From Nocardia carnea NBRC 14403 (GTDB taxonomy: Bacteria; Actinomycetota; Actinomycetes; Mycobacteriales; Mycobacteriaceae): a stretch of DNA of 64,000 bases. The stretch is from the NCBI RefSeq assembly GCF_000308515.1, contig NZ_BAFV01000029.1, forward strand, positions 124,001 through 188,000, read 5' to 3'. This document shows positions 44,001 through 54,558 of this stretch, piece after piece (within the stretch, counting starts at the first letter, position 1; each line of letters begins with the position of its first letter). The translations under genes and the position numbers were made by a program. The notes beneath the pieces were generated by a model. That model was given only the letters and a program-made list of their open reading frames with translations. It was not told where the DNA came from and ran no database searches.

Positions 44001-45578
44001 TCAGGAACCCACCACCGACTGCTGATCGGCCGGCGGTGTATACACCGATTCGTCGACGTGCAACACCATGAAACCGTTATCGGAACAGGTCACGTAGAGA
44101 TCGTTGCCCCGCCATTCCGGCGGCGACAGGCACCAGTCGGTCGAGACATCGCCGAAGGCGAGTTTGCCGGTCCGCGCGGAGAGCGCCTGCGACGGGTCGA
44201 ACTGCCCCTCGAGTACTGCGCGGGCCGCACTGGGCGCCGTCATCGCCGGAATACCGAGCAGTGACGCCAGTGCATGCGGGGAGTTGGTCAGTTCGAGGTT
44301 GCGTCCGGTGCGCGCCGGTGGATTGAAATAGGCGATCTCCCGGATCGCGTGCGGGTCGCGGATATCGAACACCCGGATACCGGACGATATCCAGCCGCAG
44401 GCCAGTGCGGTGGGGTTCGCCGGCCGGTCGGCGGCACAGTAATGGGATTCGTACGCGAACACCGAACCGCCCATGGAGGAGGCGATACTGCTGTCCAGAT
44501 GCTGCGGCAGGTTGATCTCCAGTTTCACTTTGGCGACGACCCGGGGGTCGGTGTCGTCGGAGACGTCGATCAGTTTCACGCCTCCTGAACCGCCCTCGTC
44601 GACGGTGTAGATATGGGGCCGGCCGTCGTAGGTGACCGGAATACTGTGCTGCGTGGCCCAGCCGTCGGACCAGAACATCCGCCCGAGATGATGCACCTGC
44701 GGGTTGGGGTCGCGCCGCTGTACCGCGCTGATATCGAGCACTGTTACGCCGCTGAGAGCCGACAGATACAGCCGGTTGCCGTCCGGGCTCACCCCGAAAC
44801 CATGGGCGGTGATACCGGTGAGACCCTGCCAGACGACCCGCGGGTTCGCGGGATCGGTGAGATCGACCGCGCTGAGGAAACCGGGTGTGATCCCGGAGGC
44901 CCAGTAGGTGTTGCCGTCCGGGGAGAATCCACCCTCATGGGTCGTGATCGGCAGCGGCATACCGAGGTTTGTACCCGGGCCGGGGTTCAGCAGCCGTGGA
45001 TGTGCGCAGTCGGAAATATCGTAGACCGACAGATATCCGGCCCCGACCAGCATCGGGACCCCGGTGCCCACCAACAGCTTGCGCCGGGCGTTCACCTTCA
45101 AGCTCTCCCAGGTACCGGCGACCATGGCCGGTTCGTTCAGGGTCACGGTCGGGCGCGGATGCGCCGGATCGGAGACATCGAGGACCTGCACCCCGCCGTT
45201 CTGGTGCAGCAGGTTCCCGGGGAAGAAGGTCCCCATATAGGCGCAGTGCTCGAAGCTGGTCGAGGTGATCCCGGCGCCGCGGCCGGCGAACTGGCCGACC
45301 ATCGACATATTGCAGCGGTAGCCCTGGGTGCTGCGTCCACTGTCGCGATCGGCCGCCGGAACGTCGCCCTGCAGCCCGGGTTCGGGCATGGCGCCGGGGC
45401 CGCATTCGGCGCGCGGTACGGCGGTACGGCCCACGTCGAGGAACTCCCGGACCTCGTTGTGGATATCGGCCTGCAGATCCGCTGTGGCGCTACCCGGCAG
45501 CAGAATCGCGGTGACCACCGTGACCACGCCGAGCACGACCGCTCTGGTCCGATGGAATTCTCCGAAGGGACGCCCCAT
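44001..45578 (-). CDS. secreted LVIVD-repeat protein (beta-propeller-like)
   Basis: A 525-aa protein with a signal peptide (basic FHRTR, hydrophobic core to about residue 30, cleavage after ATA). Repeated units of the type GGVQVLDVSDPAHPRP, GYLSVYDISDCAHPRL, SAVDLTDPANPRV, GGVKLIDVSDDTDPRV and SGIRVFDIRDPHAIRE form a propeller-like fold. Six or more Cys residues may make disulfides outside the membrane. GAGGA precedes the ATG. Function is unknown; such proteins occur on actinobacterial cell surfaces. It stands alone between a terminator and the next operon. Confidence 0.82.
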   Translation of the reverse strand: MGRPFGEFHRTRAVVLGVVTVVTAILLPGSATADLQADIHNEVREFLDVGRTAVPRAECGPGAMPEPGLQGDVPAADRDSGRSTQGYRCNMSMVGQFAGRGAGITSTSFEHCAYMGTFFPGNLLHQNGGVQVLDVSDPAHPRPTVTLNEPAMVAGTWESLKVNARRKLLVGTGVPMLVGAGYLSVYDISDCAHPRLLNPGPGTNLGMPLPITTHEGGFSPDGNTYWASGITPGFLSAVDLTDPANPRVVWQGLTGITAHGFGVSPDGNRLYLSALSGVTVLDISAVQRRDPNPQVHHLGRMFWSDGWATQHSIPVTYDGRPHIYTVDEGGSGGVKLIDVSDDTDPRVVAKVKLEINLPQHLDSSIASSMGGSVFAYESHYCAADRPANPTALACGWISSGIRVFDIRDPHAIREIAYFNPPARTGRNLELTNSPHALASLLGIPAMTAPSAARAVLEGQFDPSQALSARTGKLAFGDVSTDWCLSPPEWRGNDLYVTCSDNGFMVLHVDESVYTPPADQQSVVGS

Positions 45579-45707
45579 TGCATCCTCGCGCTTCCCGAGC
45601 TACCTCGTCCGACCCGCCCGGACGGTATTTGGGACACCATCCGGAATTGTCCAGTGATGGTAGCGATTCGGAGCCCGCCCGAAGAGGGCTTTCGCCGAAT
45701 GCGGTGT

Positions 45708-46604
45708 TCAGTCCAGGGCTGCCAACAGGGATTCGCAGGAATCCAGCAGCCGGCGGCGCAGCACCTCGGCCCGGTCCGCGATCGCGCTCTGTGCCCGGAC
45801 GTAATCGGCGCGGCCGGCGGGGGTTTCGATCGGTACGGGCTCGTAACCGTAATCCCGCAGATCGTACGGGCTTGCCCGCATATCGAGTTCGCGGGCATCA
45901 CGAGCCAGGGAAAAACAGTCCAGCAGCAGATCCGAGCACACCAGCGGGCTGAGCTTGAAGCACCACTTGTACAGGTCCATATTCGCGTGCAGGCAGCCCG
46001 GTTGTTCGACGAGCGGCTGGTCGTCGCGGGTGAGATGCCGGTTGTTACGGCCCACGGCGGGCGGGGTGAAGAAGCGGAACGCGTCGAAATGGGTACAGCG
46101 CACCGGCATCGACTCCAGGACGGCATCGGTACCCGCCGCCCCCAGCCGCAGCGGGACCGAATCGTGACGGACCTCGCCGCTGCGGTACACCATCGCCCAT
46201 TCGTGCAGGCCGAAACAGGACAGCTGGGCCGGTCGGGAGGCGGTCGCACGCAACAATCCGGCGATATAGGCCACGGTATCGCCGCGGGCGCGCAGGAACC
46301 GCGGATCGGCGGTCACCACGGGTCCGGAGACGGTGCCGGTCCCGTCGAGCCGGTGATAACCGCGCAGACCGCTGTACTCGGCGGCGCCGCGTAAGGCGAC
46401 GCCGTATCCGGGGTGCCAGCGGCGCAGTTGCGCCGGACGATGCCCGTAGTAGGTCCACAGGAAGTCGAGCACCGGGTGGCGGGTTCCGGTGGCTCGCCGG
46501 CGCAGATATTCACCGGCGAGTTCATCGGCGCGGGCGGCGTGCGCGGTGGCACGTGGCCGCCACTCGGATTCGGCGAGGACCGCCACACCGGTACCGACCG
46601 TCAT
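45708..46604 (-). CDS. conserved actinobacterial protein of unknown function
   Basis: A 298-aa soluble protein. Conserved-looking stretches are VLDFLWTYYGHRPAQLRRWHPG, the SCFGLHEWAMVYR motif, HFDAFRFFTP and CLHANMDLYKW. To my memory, homologues near guaB1 in related genera are often labelled 3-methyladenine DNA glycosylase, but I see no helix-hairpin-helix or glycosylase motif, so that name is not supported here. The start overlaps the stop of the CBS membrane protein by ATGA, making it the third gene of that operon. The many His, Trp and Cys residues hint at a metal-dependent enzyme. Confidence 0.7.
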   Translation of the reverse strand: MTVGTGVAVLAESEWRPRATAHAARADELAGEYLRRRATGTRHPVLDFLWTYYGHRPAQLRRWHPGYGVALRGAAEYSGLRGYHRLDGTGTVSGPVVTADPRFLRARGDTVAYIAGLLRATASRPAQLSCFGLHEWAMVYRSGEVRHDSVPLRLGAAGTDAVLESMPVRCTHFDAFRFFTPPAVGRNNRHLTRDDQPLVEQPGCLHANMDLYKWCFKLSPLVCSDLLLDCFSLARDARELDMRASPYDLRDYGYEPVPIETPAGRADYVRAQSAIADRAEVLRRRLLDSCESLLAALD

Positions 46605-47668
46605 TCGGCTACCCGGTGCGTTGCATCGCGCACCGTACCGACGAACTGTTCGACCAGATCCTCGAGCGCCACGATCCCGACCGTGTTCCCCCGGGCGTCG
46701 ACCACCCGGCCCAGATGACTGCTGGTGCGGCGCAGCCGCGCCAGCGCCTCGTACAGGGTGGTGCCCAGCAGTACGGTCGGCAGCGGCCGGATATCGGTGC
46801 GCGGGATCTCGGTAGTCGGTCCGGCCGACTCGTCGGAGACCTTGTCCAGCACATCCTTCACATGCAGGTACCCGACCAGCGACCCGTCCGCGGCCCGCAC
46901 CGGATACCGGGAGAACCCGGTTTCGGCGACGGCGGTTTCGATATCGCCGAGCGTGGTACCGCCCGCTCCCCGTAACGGCACGGTGCGCATCCGGTGCAGC
47001 GGAACCATGACCTCGGCCACGAACCGCTCCCCGGTGCCCAGGGCCTGGGTGAGACGGCGGTGTTCCTCCTCGTCCAGCAGCCCCTCGGACCGTGATTCGC
47101 CGATCATCTCGGCGAGTTCATCGCTCGAAACCGCGGATTCGAGTTCGTCCTTCGGTTCGATCCGCAGCATGCGCAGCGTCGCGTTGGCCGCGAAGTTGTA
47201 GAGCGCGATGAGCGGCCGGGCGATCCGCAACCAGGCCAGATGCACCGGCACCAGCAACAGCGCACTGCGCTCCGGACCGGCGAGCGCGATGTTCTTCGGG
47301 ATCATCTCGCCCAGCAGGATATGCAGGATCACCACGATGGTCAGCGCCACCACGAACGACACCGGATGCAGCAGCCCCTCCGGCAGACCCACCAGTTCGA
47401 AGGGGTATTCCAGCAGATGCGCGACCGCGGGTTCGCCGACCCGGCCCAGCAGAATCGAACAGATGGTGATGCCGAGCTGAGCGGCCGCCAGCATCATCGA
47501 AAGGTTCTGACCGGCCCGGATCACGGTATCGGCATTACGTTTGCCCTGCGCGGCGAGCGCCTCGAGCCGGTCGCGCCGGGCCGAGATCAGCGCGAATTCC
47601 GCGCCGACGAAGAAAGCGTTCCCGGCGAGCAGCAGCACGGTGAACCCGACAGCGAACAGATCACCCAT
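46601..47668 (-). CDS. CNNM/HlyC-type membrane protein with CBS pair
   Basis: A 355-aa protein with an N-terminal CNNM domain (about 1-185, three to four helices, FFVGAEFALISARRDRL and the HILLGEMIPKNIAL motif) and a CBS pair (about 205-345, SRYPVRAADGSLVGYLHVKDVL). The family transports or regulates Mg2+/divalent cations. ATG at 47668 overlaps the stop of the upstream paralogue by eight bases. It lacks the C-terminal CorC domain that the paralogue has. The order matches the Rv1841c/Rv1842c pair of mycobacteria. Confidence 0.88.
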   Translation of the reverse strand: MGDLFAVGFTVLLLAGNAFFVGAEFALISARRDRLEALAAQGKRNADTVIRAGQNLSMMLAAAQLGITICSILLGRVGEPAVAHLLEYPFELVGLPEGLLHPVSFVVALTIVVILHILLGEMIPKNIALAGPERSALLLVPVHLAWLRIARPLIALYNFAANATLRMLRIEPKDELESAVSSDELAEMIGESRSEGLLDEEEHRRLTQALGTGERFVAEVMVPLHRMRTVPLRGAGGTTLGDIETAVAETGFSRYPVRAADGSLVGYLHVKDVLDKVSDESAGPTTEIPRTDIRPLPTVLLGTTLYEALARLRRTSSHLGRVVDARGNTVGIVALEDLVEQFVGTVRDATHRVAE

Positions 47669-49055
47669 GGTGGTACTCCCGTCCGGCCGGCTGCTGTTCG
47701 CGTTCGAGCGATCGGTCGTCGACCGGTACGAGCCGGACCCGGTCCACGCGGCGCCCGTCCATCCGATCGACACGGGCGAGCCAACCACCCGGGCCGTCGA
47801 TATGGCGGCGGTCGTGGCCGTGCCGCTGCGGCAGAACGACGATATCGCCGGCCGCCGGGATCCGGCCGAGCCTGGTCAGCACCAGACCGCCGAGGGTTTC
47901 GTATTCGCCCTCGGGAGCCTGGTAGCCGGTGGCCCGGGAGACCTCGTCGATCCGGAGCAGCCCGGAACAGTCCCAGCCGTCGGAGACGCGGCGGACATCG
48001 CGTTCTTCCTCGTCGTGTTCGTCGCGGACATCGCCGAGGATCTCCTCGATGATGTCCTCCATGGTCACCAGGCCGGCGGTGCCGCCGTATTCGTCGACCA
48101 CCAGCGCGACCTGCATACCGTCGGCCCGGACCCGTTCGAGCACTTCGTCCCCGTCCAAGCTGGCGGGTACGACGGGAACGGGTTGCGCGATCTGTGCCAG
48201 ACCCACCCCGGCACGGGTGCGCGCCGGATGGGTGAAGGCCTGTTTGACGTGGACCACGCCGAGCGTGTTGTCCAGATCGCCGTCGATCACCGGGAACCGG
48301 GAGAAACCGGTGCGGGCGGCGGCGGCCAGCAGATCGCCGATGGTATCGGTGCGTTCGAGCGCCTCGATCTTGACGCGGGGCGTCATGAGTTCTTCGGCAC
48401 TGCGCGCCCCGAACTGCAACGACCGGTCCAGGATCTGGGCGGTGCGCTGATCGAGCGCGCCGTGCTGGGCCGAGGTACGCACGAGCGAACCGAGTTCCTG
48501 CGGCGACCGCGCCGAGCGCAGTTCCTCGGCCGGTTCCACGCCGAGACGGCGCACCACCCAGTTCGCCGTGCCGTTGAGGAATTGGATCATCGGTTTGAAC
48601 ACCGTCGAGAACGCCACCATCGGTCCCGCGGTGGTGCGTGCGGTGGCCAATGGTGCCGCGATCGCGATGTTCTTCGGTACCAGTTCCCCGTAGATCATCG
48701 ACAGTGAGGTCGCCAGGATCAGGGCGAGAACCAGCGAGATACCGGTCACCGCGGAATCGGGGATGCCGACCAGGCCGAACAGCGGTGCCAGCAACCGGGC
48801 CAGCACCGGCTCGGCGATATAGCCGGTGATCAGGGTGGTGATGGTGATTCCGAGCTGGGCCCCGGACAACTGGAACGACAGTGTGCGATGGGCCTGCCGG
48901 ACCGCGCGGGCCCGGACATCACCGTCGCGGGCATGCGCTTCGACGGTGCTGCGTTCCAAGGCGGTGAGGGAGAATTCGGCGGCCACGAACAGGGCGGTGC
49001 CCGCGGTCAGCGCGACGAACCCGATCAGGCTCGCAATGGTGAGTACGACGGTCAT
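47661..49055 (-). CDS. CNNM/HlyC-type membrane protein with CBS pair and CorC domain
   Basis: A 464-aa protein: a CNNM membrane domain (residues 1-195, AEFSLTALERSTVEA and MIYGELVPKNIAI), a CBS pair (about 215-345, GFSRFPVIDGDLDNTLGVVHVK and VDEYGGTAGLVTMEDIIEEILG) and a C-terminal CorC/HlyC domain (about 360-435, GEYETLGGLVLTRLGRIP). It probably forms a heteromeric divalent-cation transporter with the next gene. A possible short leader frame ends on its start codon (ATGA). The stop overlaps the downstream paralogue. Confidence 0.9.
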   Translation of the reverse strand: MTVVLTIASLIGFVALTAGTALFVAAEFSLTALERSTVEAHARDGDVRARAVRQAHRTLSFQLSGAQLGITITTLITGYIAEPVLARLLAPLFGLVGIPDSAVTGISLVLALILATSLSMIYGELVPKNIAIAAPLATARTTAGPMVAFSTVFKPMIQFLNGTANWVVRRLGVEPAEELRSARSPQELGSLVRTSAQHGALDQRTAQILDRSLQFGARSAEELMTPRVKIEALERTDTIGDLLAAAARTGFSRFPVIDGDLDNTLGVVHVKQAFTHPARTRAGVGLAQIAQPVPVVPASLDGDEVLERVRADGMQVALVVDEYGGTAGLVTMEDIIEEILGDVRDEHDEEERDVRRVSDGWDCSGLLRIDEVSRATGYQAPEGEYETLGGLVLTRLGRIPAAGDIVVLPQRHGHDRRHIDGPGGWLARVDRMDGRRVDRVRLVPVDDRSLEREQQPAGREYHHG

Positions 49056-49198
49056 ATCCCCACCACCCGGCGGGCATCGGCAACGACGGCCGGACGAACA
49101 GGTGGTCGGTGGAGGGTCGTGCGGAGGGGGACGCCGGGTCTGTCACCCGGCTCGATAGATGAGCCCTCCTGAGTGGCGCCCTCGGACGCGGGTGACAA
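49052..49198 (-). CDS. possible 48-aa leader frame before the CNNM operon
   Basis: TTG at 49198, with AAAGGA correctly spaced upstream, opens a 48-codon frame whose TGA overlaps the ATG of the CNNM gene. The peptide is rich in Pro, Arg and Gly and resembles nothing known. Translation of it would run ribosomes onto the CNNM start, so it could act as a regulatory leader. Chance is also possible. Confidence 0.3.
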   Translation of the reverse strand: MSPASEGATQEGSSIEPGDRPGVPLRTTLHRPPVRPAVVADARRVVGI

Positions 49199-49256
49199 CT
49201 GGTTCCTTTCGTCCTGGTGAATTCACGGCCGGCAACCGCCGACGCACCTCATGGTA

Positions 49257-49286
49257 CCGGCCCGTACACCGGGGTGCACGGGCCGG
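49257..49286 (-). terminator. terminator after guaB1
   Basis: Stem CCGGCCCGT/ACGGGCCGG with a 12-base loop, 18 bp past the guaB1 stop. It lies in the leader of the next minus-strand operon. Confidence 0.7.
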
Positions 49287-49303
49287 TCGGCGGGGCCGCC
49301 CGC

Positions 49304-50803
<1,500 letters not shown>

Positions 50804-50924
50804 TCAGGTGTGGACTTCGCTTCGGTGACCGGCGACTACCGCGGTCGCGGGAACAGTGCACGCGGGGGCACAGTGCCCATACAGCTGTTCCGGTGGCCGT
50901 TGTGATGGAGGGCCGCGGGGACGA

Positions 50925-52262
50925 TTACTTCGTCCGGCGTCGATGTGGGCGGCGTGACCGGGGCGGGTCGGCGGTGCGGTACCCGCGTCCGGCTCCGCTT
51001 CGCGGGCGGGTATGGCCGGGGGCTGCCGGTTCGGGGGCCGCGGGTGTGCCCGCGGGGGAGCGAGCGCCGGTGAGCTGCTGGAGTTCCCGGTCCTGTGGCC
51101 CGACGGTGTGGGTCACCACGTCGACGCCCGCTGCCTCGGTGAGGGCGGTGACCTCGGCGCGCTGATCCGGGGTCACCACGGTGACCACCGAGCCGGTGGC
51201 GCCGGCGCGCGCGGTACGCCCGGCGCGGTGGACGTAGTCCTTCGGGTCGGTGGGCGGATCGGCGTGGACGACCAGGGAAACCGCGTCGACGTGGATGCCG
51301 CGGGCGGCGATATCGGTGGCGACCAGGGCCGGTACCGCACCGTCCGCGAACGCTGCCAGGGTGCGCAGCCGCCGGTTCTGCGCTTTGCCGCCGTGCAGGG
51401 CGGCCACCGTAACGCCTTGGTCGCGTAGTCGGCGGGTGAGTTTCTCGGCACCGTACTGCGTGCGTACGAACAGCAGCGTGCGCCCTTCGCGGGCGGCGAT
51501 TCGCGCGAGCACGGCGGGTTTGTCGGCCGTTTCGACGTAGAGCAGATGGTGGACGGCGACGGCTGCCGTGGGTTCGGGGGCGACGCTGTGGGTGACCGGG
51601 TTGCGAAGATAGTGCCGGACGAGGTCCTGGACGGATTCGTCGTCGAGGGTCGCCGAGAACAGCAGCCGCTGCCCGTCGGAGGGGGTCGCGTCCAACAGGT
51701 GCCGCACCTGGGGCAGGAAACCGAAATCGGCCATATGGTCGGCCTCGTCGACGGCCGTGACCCGCACTGCATCCAGTACCGCGGCACCCTGCTCGACCAG
51801 GTCGGTGAGCCGGCCCGGGGTGGCGATCAGCAGGTCGATACCGCGCTGCAGTTTGTCGGCCTGGCGGCTCGCCGGCATACCACCGACCGCGGTACCCAGC
51901 CGCAGACCCAGTGCGAAGGGTTCCAGCGCGCGTTCGATCTGCAGGGCCAGTTCGCGGGTGGGCGCCAGGATCAGCCCGCGCGGGGACCGGGGAATCGCGG
52001 GCCGCCCGGCGAGGCGGGCCAGCATGGGCAGCCCGAAGGCGAGAGTTTTGCCCGACCCCGTCGGTGCGCGGCCCAGGACATCGCGACCCGCCAGGATGTC
52101 GGGAACGGCCGCTTCTTGGATGGGTAGTGGGTCGGTGAGACCTTCGCGCCGCAGCGCCTGGACCGTCAGTACCGGCAGGCCCAGCCGGGCGAACGGCGGA
52201 CGGGCGGGCGAAGCCGTGGAATCCGGTGACTGCCGCTCCGGGACGGATATCGGATCAGGCAC
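50925..52262 (-). CDS. DEAD-box RNA helicase
   Basis: A 445-aa helicase with Q motif LPIQ, motif I APTGSGKT, Ia PTRELALQ, II DEAD (VDEADHM), III SATLDD, V ATDIAARGIHVDA and VI HRAGRTARAG, plus a short basic C-terminal tail. Its GTG start overlaps the stop of the M56 peptidase gene by eight bases, so it is translated from the blaI-blaR operon. That is an unusual position and suggests that cell-wall stress or BlaI controls the helicase. Likely functions are ribosome assembly or mRNA turnover. Confidence 0.92.
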   Translation of the reverse strand: MPDPISVPERQSPDSTASPARPPFARLGLPVLTVQALRREGLTDPLPIQEAAVPDILAGRDVLGRAPTGSGKTLAFGLPMLARLAGRPAIPRSPRGLILAPTRELALQIERALEPFALGLRLGTAVGGMPASRQADKLQRGIDLLIATPGRLTDLVEQGAAVLDAVRVTAVDEADHMADFGFLPQVRHLLDATPSDGQRLLFSATLDDESVQDLVRHYLRNPVTHSVAPEPTAAVAVHHLLYVETADKPAVLARIAAREGRTLLFVRTQYGAEKLTRRLRDQGVTVAALHGGKAQNRRLRTLAAFADGAVPALVATDIAARGIHVDAVSLVVHADPPTDPKDYVHRAGRTARAGATGSVVTVVTPDQRAEVTALTEAAGVDVVTHTVGPQDRELQQLTGARSPAGTPAAPEPAAPGHTRPRSGAGRGYRTADPPRSRRPHRRRTK

Positions 52263-53193
52263 GGAAGAGCCGGCTCAGCTCGACGAGCCAGGGAATCGCG
52301 ACGGCCAGTGTCGGCACCACCAGGATGGCGAGCGAAGCGAGATAGGCGGCGCCGGCGATACGCATATCGCCGAGCGGCCCGGCCAGGCGCTGGATCCGGA
52401 TGAGGGTGCTCGGACCGCCGACCGCGAGCGCACCCTGCGGGGCGGTGGATTTCGAACAGGCGACCAGTGCCCGGGCCAGCGGTTTGGGTCCGGTCACCTT
52501 CACCGCGGAATCGTCGGCCAGGAGTTCGATCAGCAGTTTCACCGAATCCAGTGCCGATTTGCTGCGGACGAAGCGGGGGAAGGCTTCGTGCGCCGCGGTG
52601 AACGCCTCGAGTACCAGATCGTGGCGGGCCCGCAGATGCGACCGTTCGTGGCTGAGGATGGCGGTCAGTTCCTGTTCGGTGAGATTGTCCAGGGTGCCCG
52701 CACTCACCACGACCCGGCGCCGCAGGCCCGGCAGGCAGTAGGCGATGGGCTCGGTGGCCGAGAGCACCCGGATATCGGCGGCGCGGCGGACCGGCCCGCT
52801 CTGGTCGAGCAGATCCACGAGCATGCGGTGGCGGGCCCGCCGCCGCCGGGTGTGGATCCCGACCCTGATCGACGCGTAGACCAGCCGCGCGCCGACCAGC
52901 AGGGTCAGCATGAAAACCGAGACATAGGCCAGCCACAGCGGCAGGCCGAGCGCATCGATTTCATCGGTGGGCTTGGTGGTCGGCCGGCCGTCGGGGCCGG
53001 GGACCAGGAGTTCGGCGGCGATGGCGAGCCCGGAACTGAAGGCGCTGAGCACGGCCGCCAGTGCGATGGCCTGCCAGAGGACGAGTGCGGCCCGCGGCAC
53101 CCGGTAGGTCCAGGTTGCACGGCTGAGCGCCTCCGGGACCGGACCGGCGAGAAGCAAGGCAAGTACGGCGAATGCCGGTGCTGCTGCGTTCAT
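52255..53193 (-). CDS. BlaR1-like M56 membrane metallopeptidase
   Basis: A 312-aa protein with hydrophobic segments near 5-25, 40-60, 90-110 and 275-300 and the zinc motif HERSH (HExxH) in LTAILSHERSHLRARHD. It has the M56 peptidase of BlaR1/MecR1 but no penicillin-binding sensor domain, like Rv1845c. It should cleave or inactivate the BlaI-type repressor encoded 38 bp upstream. It overlaps the helicase gene by eight bases. Confidence 0.88.
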   Translation of the reverse strand: MNAAAPAFAVLALLLAGPVPEALSRATWTYRVPRAALVLWQAIALAAVLSAFSSGLAIAAELLVPGPDGRPTTKPTDEIDALGLPLWLAYVSVFMLTLLVGARLVYASIRVGIHTRRRRARHRMLVDLLDQSGPVRRAADIRVLSATEPIAYCLPGLRRRVVVSAGTLDNLTEQELTAILSHERSHLRARHDLVLEAFTAAHEAFPRFVRSKSALDSVKLLIELLADDSAVKVTGPKPLARALVACSKSTAPQGALAVGGPSTLIRIQRLAGPLGDMRIAGAAYLASLAILVVPTLAVAIPWLVELSRLFRA

Positions 53194-53231
53194 CGACTCT
53201 GCTCACTGCGTTGTGGGGCCAGGGTCCGAGC

Positions 53232-53621
53232 TCACTGCGGCGGTGCGGTGTCCTCGGTTGCTTCGAGCTTAGCGAGCGCATCCCGCAGGGCCGCAGCCTC
53301 GTCCTTCCCGACCTGCTCCACGAAATGCACCAGGGCCGCTGCCCGGCTGCCGGCCTCGTCGGCTTGCTGCAGCGCATCCATCATGAGTCCGGCGACCAGT
53401 TCGTCGCGGCTGTGTACCGGAGCGTACCGGTGGGCGCGGTCGTCGCGCCGTTGCACCACGAGATTCTTCTTCGCCAGTCGCTGTAGCACAGTCATCACCG
53501 TGGTGTACGCGAGTTCACGGCGCGCCGACAGGGCCTCGTGCACCTGCCGGACCGTTTGTGGTTCGTCGGCCGACCACAACTGGTCCATAACCGCTTTCTC
53601 GAGTTCACCAAGTCCAGCCAT
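53232..53621 (-). CDS. blaI: BlaI/MecI-family repressor
   Basis: A 129-aa winged-helix repressor: LGELEKAVMDQLWSADEPQTV, then ELAYTTVMTVLQRLAKKNLV (recognition helix) and a C-terminal dimerisation part. In mycobacteria the counterpart (Rv1846c) controls beta-lactam-responsive genes together with the adjacent M56 peptidase. A matching operator lies 35 bp upstream of the start, so it represses its own operon. ATG 53621 follows a weak GAAAG site. Confidence 0.92.
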   Translation of the reverse strand: MAGLGELEKAVMDQLWSADEPQTVRQVHEALSARRELAYTTVMTVLQRLAKKNLVVQRRDDRAHRYAPVHSRDELVAGLMMDALQQADEAGSRAAALVHFVEQVGKDEAAALRDALAKLEATEDTAPPQ

Positions 53622-53655
53622 CTTTCGATTTTACGACTTCAACGACACTTGGGCG

Positions 53656-53672
53656 TACTACAGGGTGTCGTA
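53656..53672. promoter_or_regulatory. BlaI operator
   Basis: TACTACAGGGTGTCGTA is an inverted repeat (TACnACA-N3-TGTnGTA) of the type bound by actinobacterial BlaI, placed where it would cover the blaI promoter. A related half site TACGAC lies near 53632. Confidence 0.8.
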
Positions 53673-53777
53673 ACGTCGTGGGATTGGTCATAGCTCACAG
53701 TTCGCCCGCTCGGGCGGTGATTCCGGGGGTGGTGCGAGACCGGCGTTCTACGCATTCGATTCGTTTGCGCGAAATAC

Positions 53778-53807
53778 TTGCCAGGTCTGGTTAGGCTAAC
53801 CTATCTT
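53778..53807 (+). promoter_or_regulatory. promoter with IdeR/DtxR iron box
   Basis: TCTGGTTAGGCTAACCTAT (53786-53804) matches the IdeR consensus at 16 of 19 positions. It fills the spacer between TTGCCA (-35, 53778) and TATCTT (-10, 53802). Iron-loaded IdeR would block this promoter. It drives the gene starting at 53851. Confidence 0.9.
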
Positions 53808-53850
53808 TCGATCAAGCCGTTGCTGCAACGCCGATCCCGAGGAGGTTCGA

Positions 53851-54558
53851 ATGTCCGAACTGGCCACTGTGCGCATCCCCCGTCCCTACGACGCGGCATT
53901 CGGTTCGGCATGTTCCCGGCTGCGGTCGCTGCAGCCGGAGCATCCGCGGGTGTACGCCGCCGCGGCCATGGCCGATCAAGGCAAGCGGCGCTGGTGGGCG
54001 CTGTCCACCGGTTTGCGTGAGGGGCGGATCGACCTGATGTACCGGCGGCACGCCGCCGAGATGATCAGCGCGACCGCGGCCGCCGAGGTGGTCGCCACCG
54101 CCCTGATCCATGCGGTGGTCGGCCGGGTCGCGGCGCTGTGGGTCGCCGACGGTCGGGCCTGGGATCCCGGACTGGAGAACATCTGGATCCATACCGACAA
54201 CGACGGTGGTATCGACTGGGCGGGTCTGGCCGATACGACGATTCGCGTAGTGGACGGGGATCCGCTGGCCGATGCACCGGGTGTGGTGACACTGCCGTGT
54301 GAGCGCGCGATGTGGGTATGGCTCGCCTACCGCTGTGAACCGTCGCTCCTGCTGGTGCAGGGTGCGCTGGCCCGGTGTGCCGGGTTGAGCCCGCGGCGCT
54401 TCTGGGCGTTGGTTGCCGAATCCGTGTGTGGCGCCACGACCTACGTTCCCGCGCTGGCGGGGGCCGATCCGGTGGCGGGCGCCCGGCGTGGGGAGGGCCT
54501 GCTGACAGCCCTCGAGGATCGCGGGCTGGCAATCCGGCGCGCCCAACGTGTTGCCTAG
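53851..54558 (+). CDS. iron-regulated protein of unknown function, possibly FhuF-like
   Basis: A 235-aa protein behind a clear IdeR box and a perfect GAGGAGG ribosome site. The middle part (ATALIHAVVGRVAALWVADGR, then AWDPGLENIWIH) resembles the helical region of FhuF-type ferric-siderophore reductases. The family's C-terminal cluster of four Cys for a 2Fe-2S centre is not in its usual place; Cys residues are scattered (LPCER, YRCEP, ARCAG, SVCGA). So a role in iron release from siderophores is only a suggestion. The end of the gene overlaps the -35 region of the small RNA promoter that follows. Confidence 0.7.
   Translation: MSELATVRIPRPYDAAFGSACSRLRSLQPEHPRVYAAAAMADQGKRRWWALSTGLREGRIDLMYRRHAAEMISATAAAEVVATALIHAVVGRVAALWVADGRAWDPGLENIWIHTDNDGGIDWAGLADTTIRVVDGDPLADAPGVVTLPCERAMWVWLAYRCEPSLLLVQGALARCAGLSPRRFWALVAESVCGATTYVPALAGADPVAGARRGEGLLTALEDRGLAIRRAQRVA

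Noticed and set aside
45708..46604. 3-methyladenine DNA glycosylase annotation.
   Set aside because: No glycosylase fold motif is visible; the name seems to be a transferred label.
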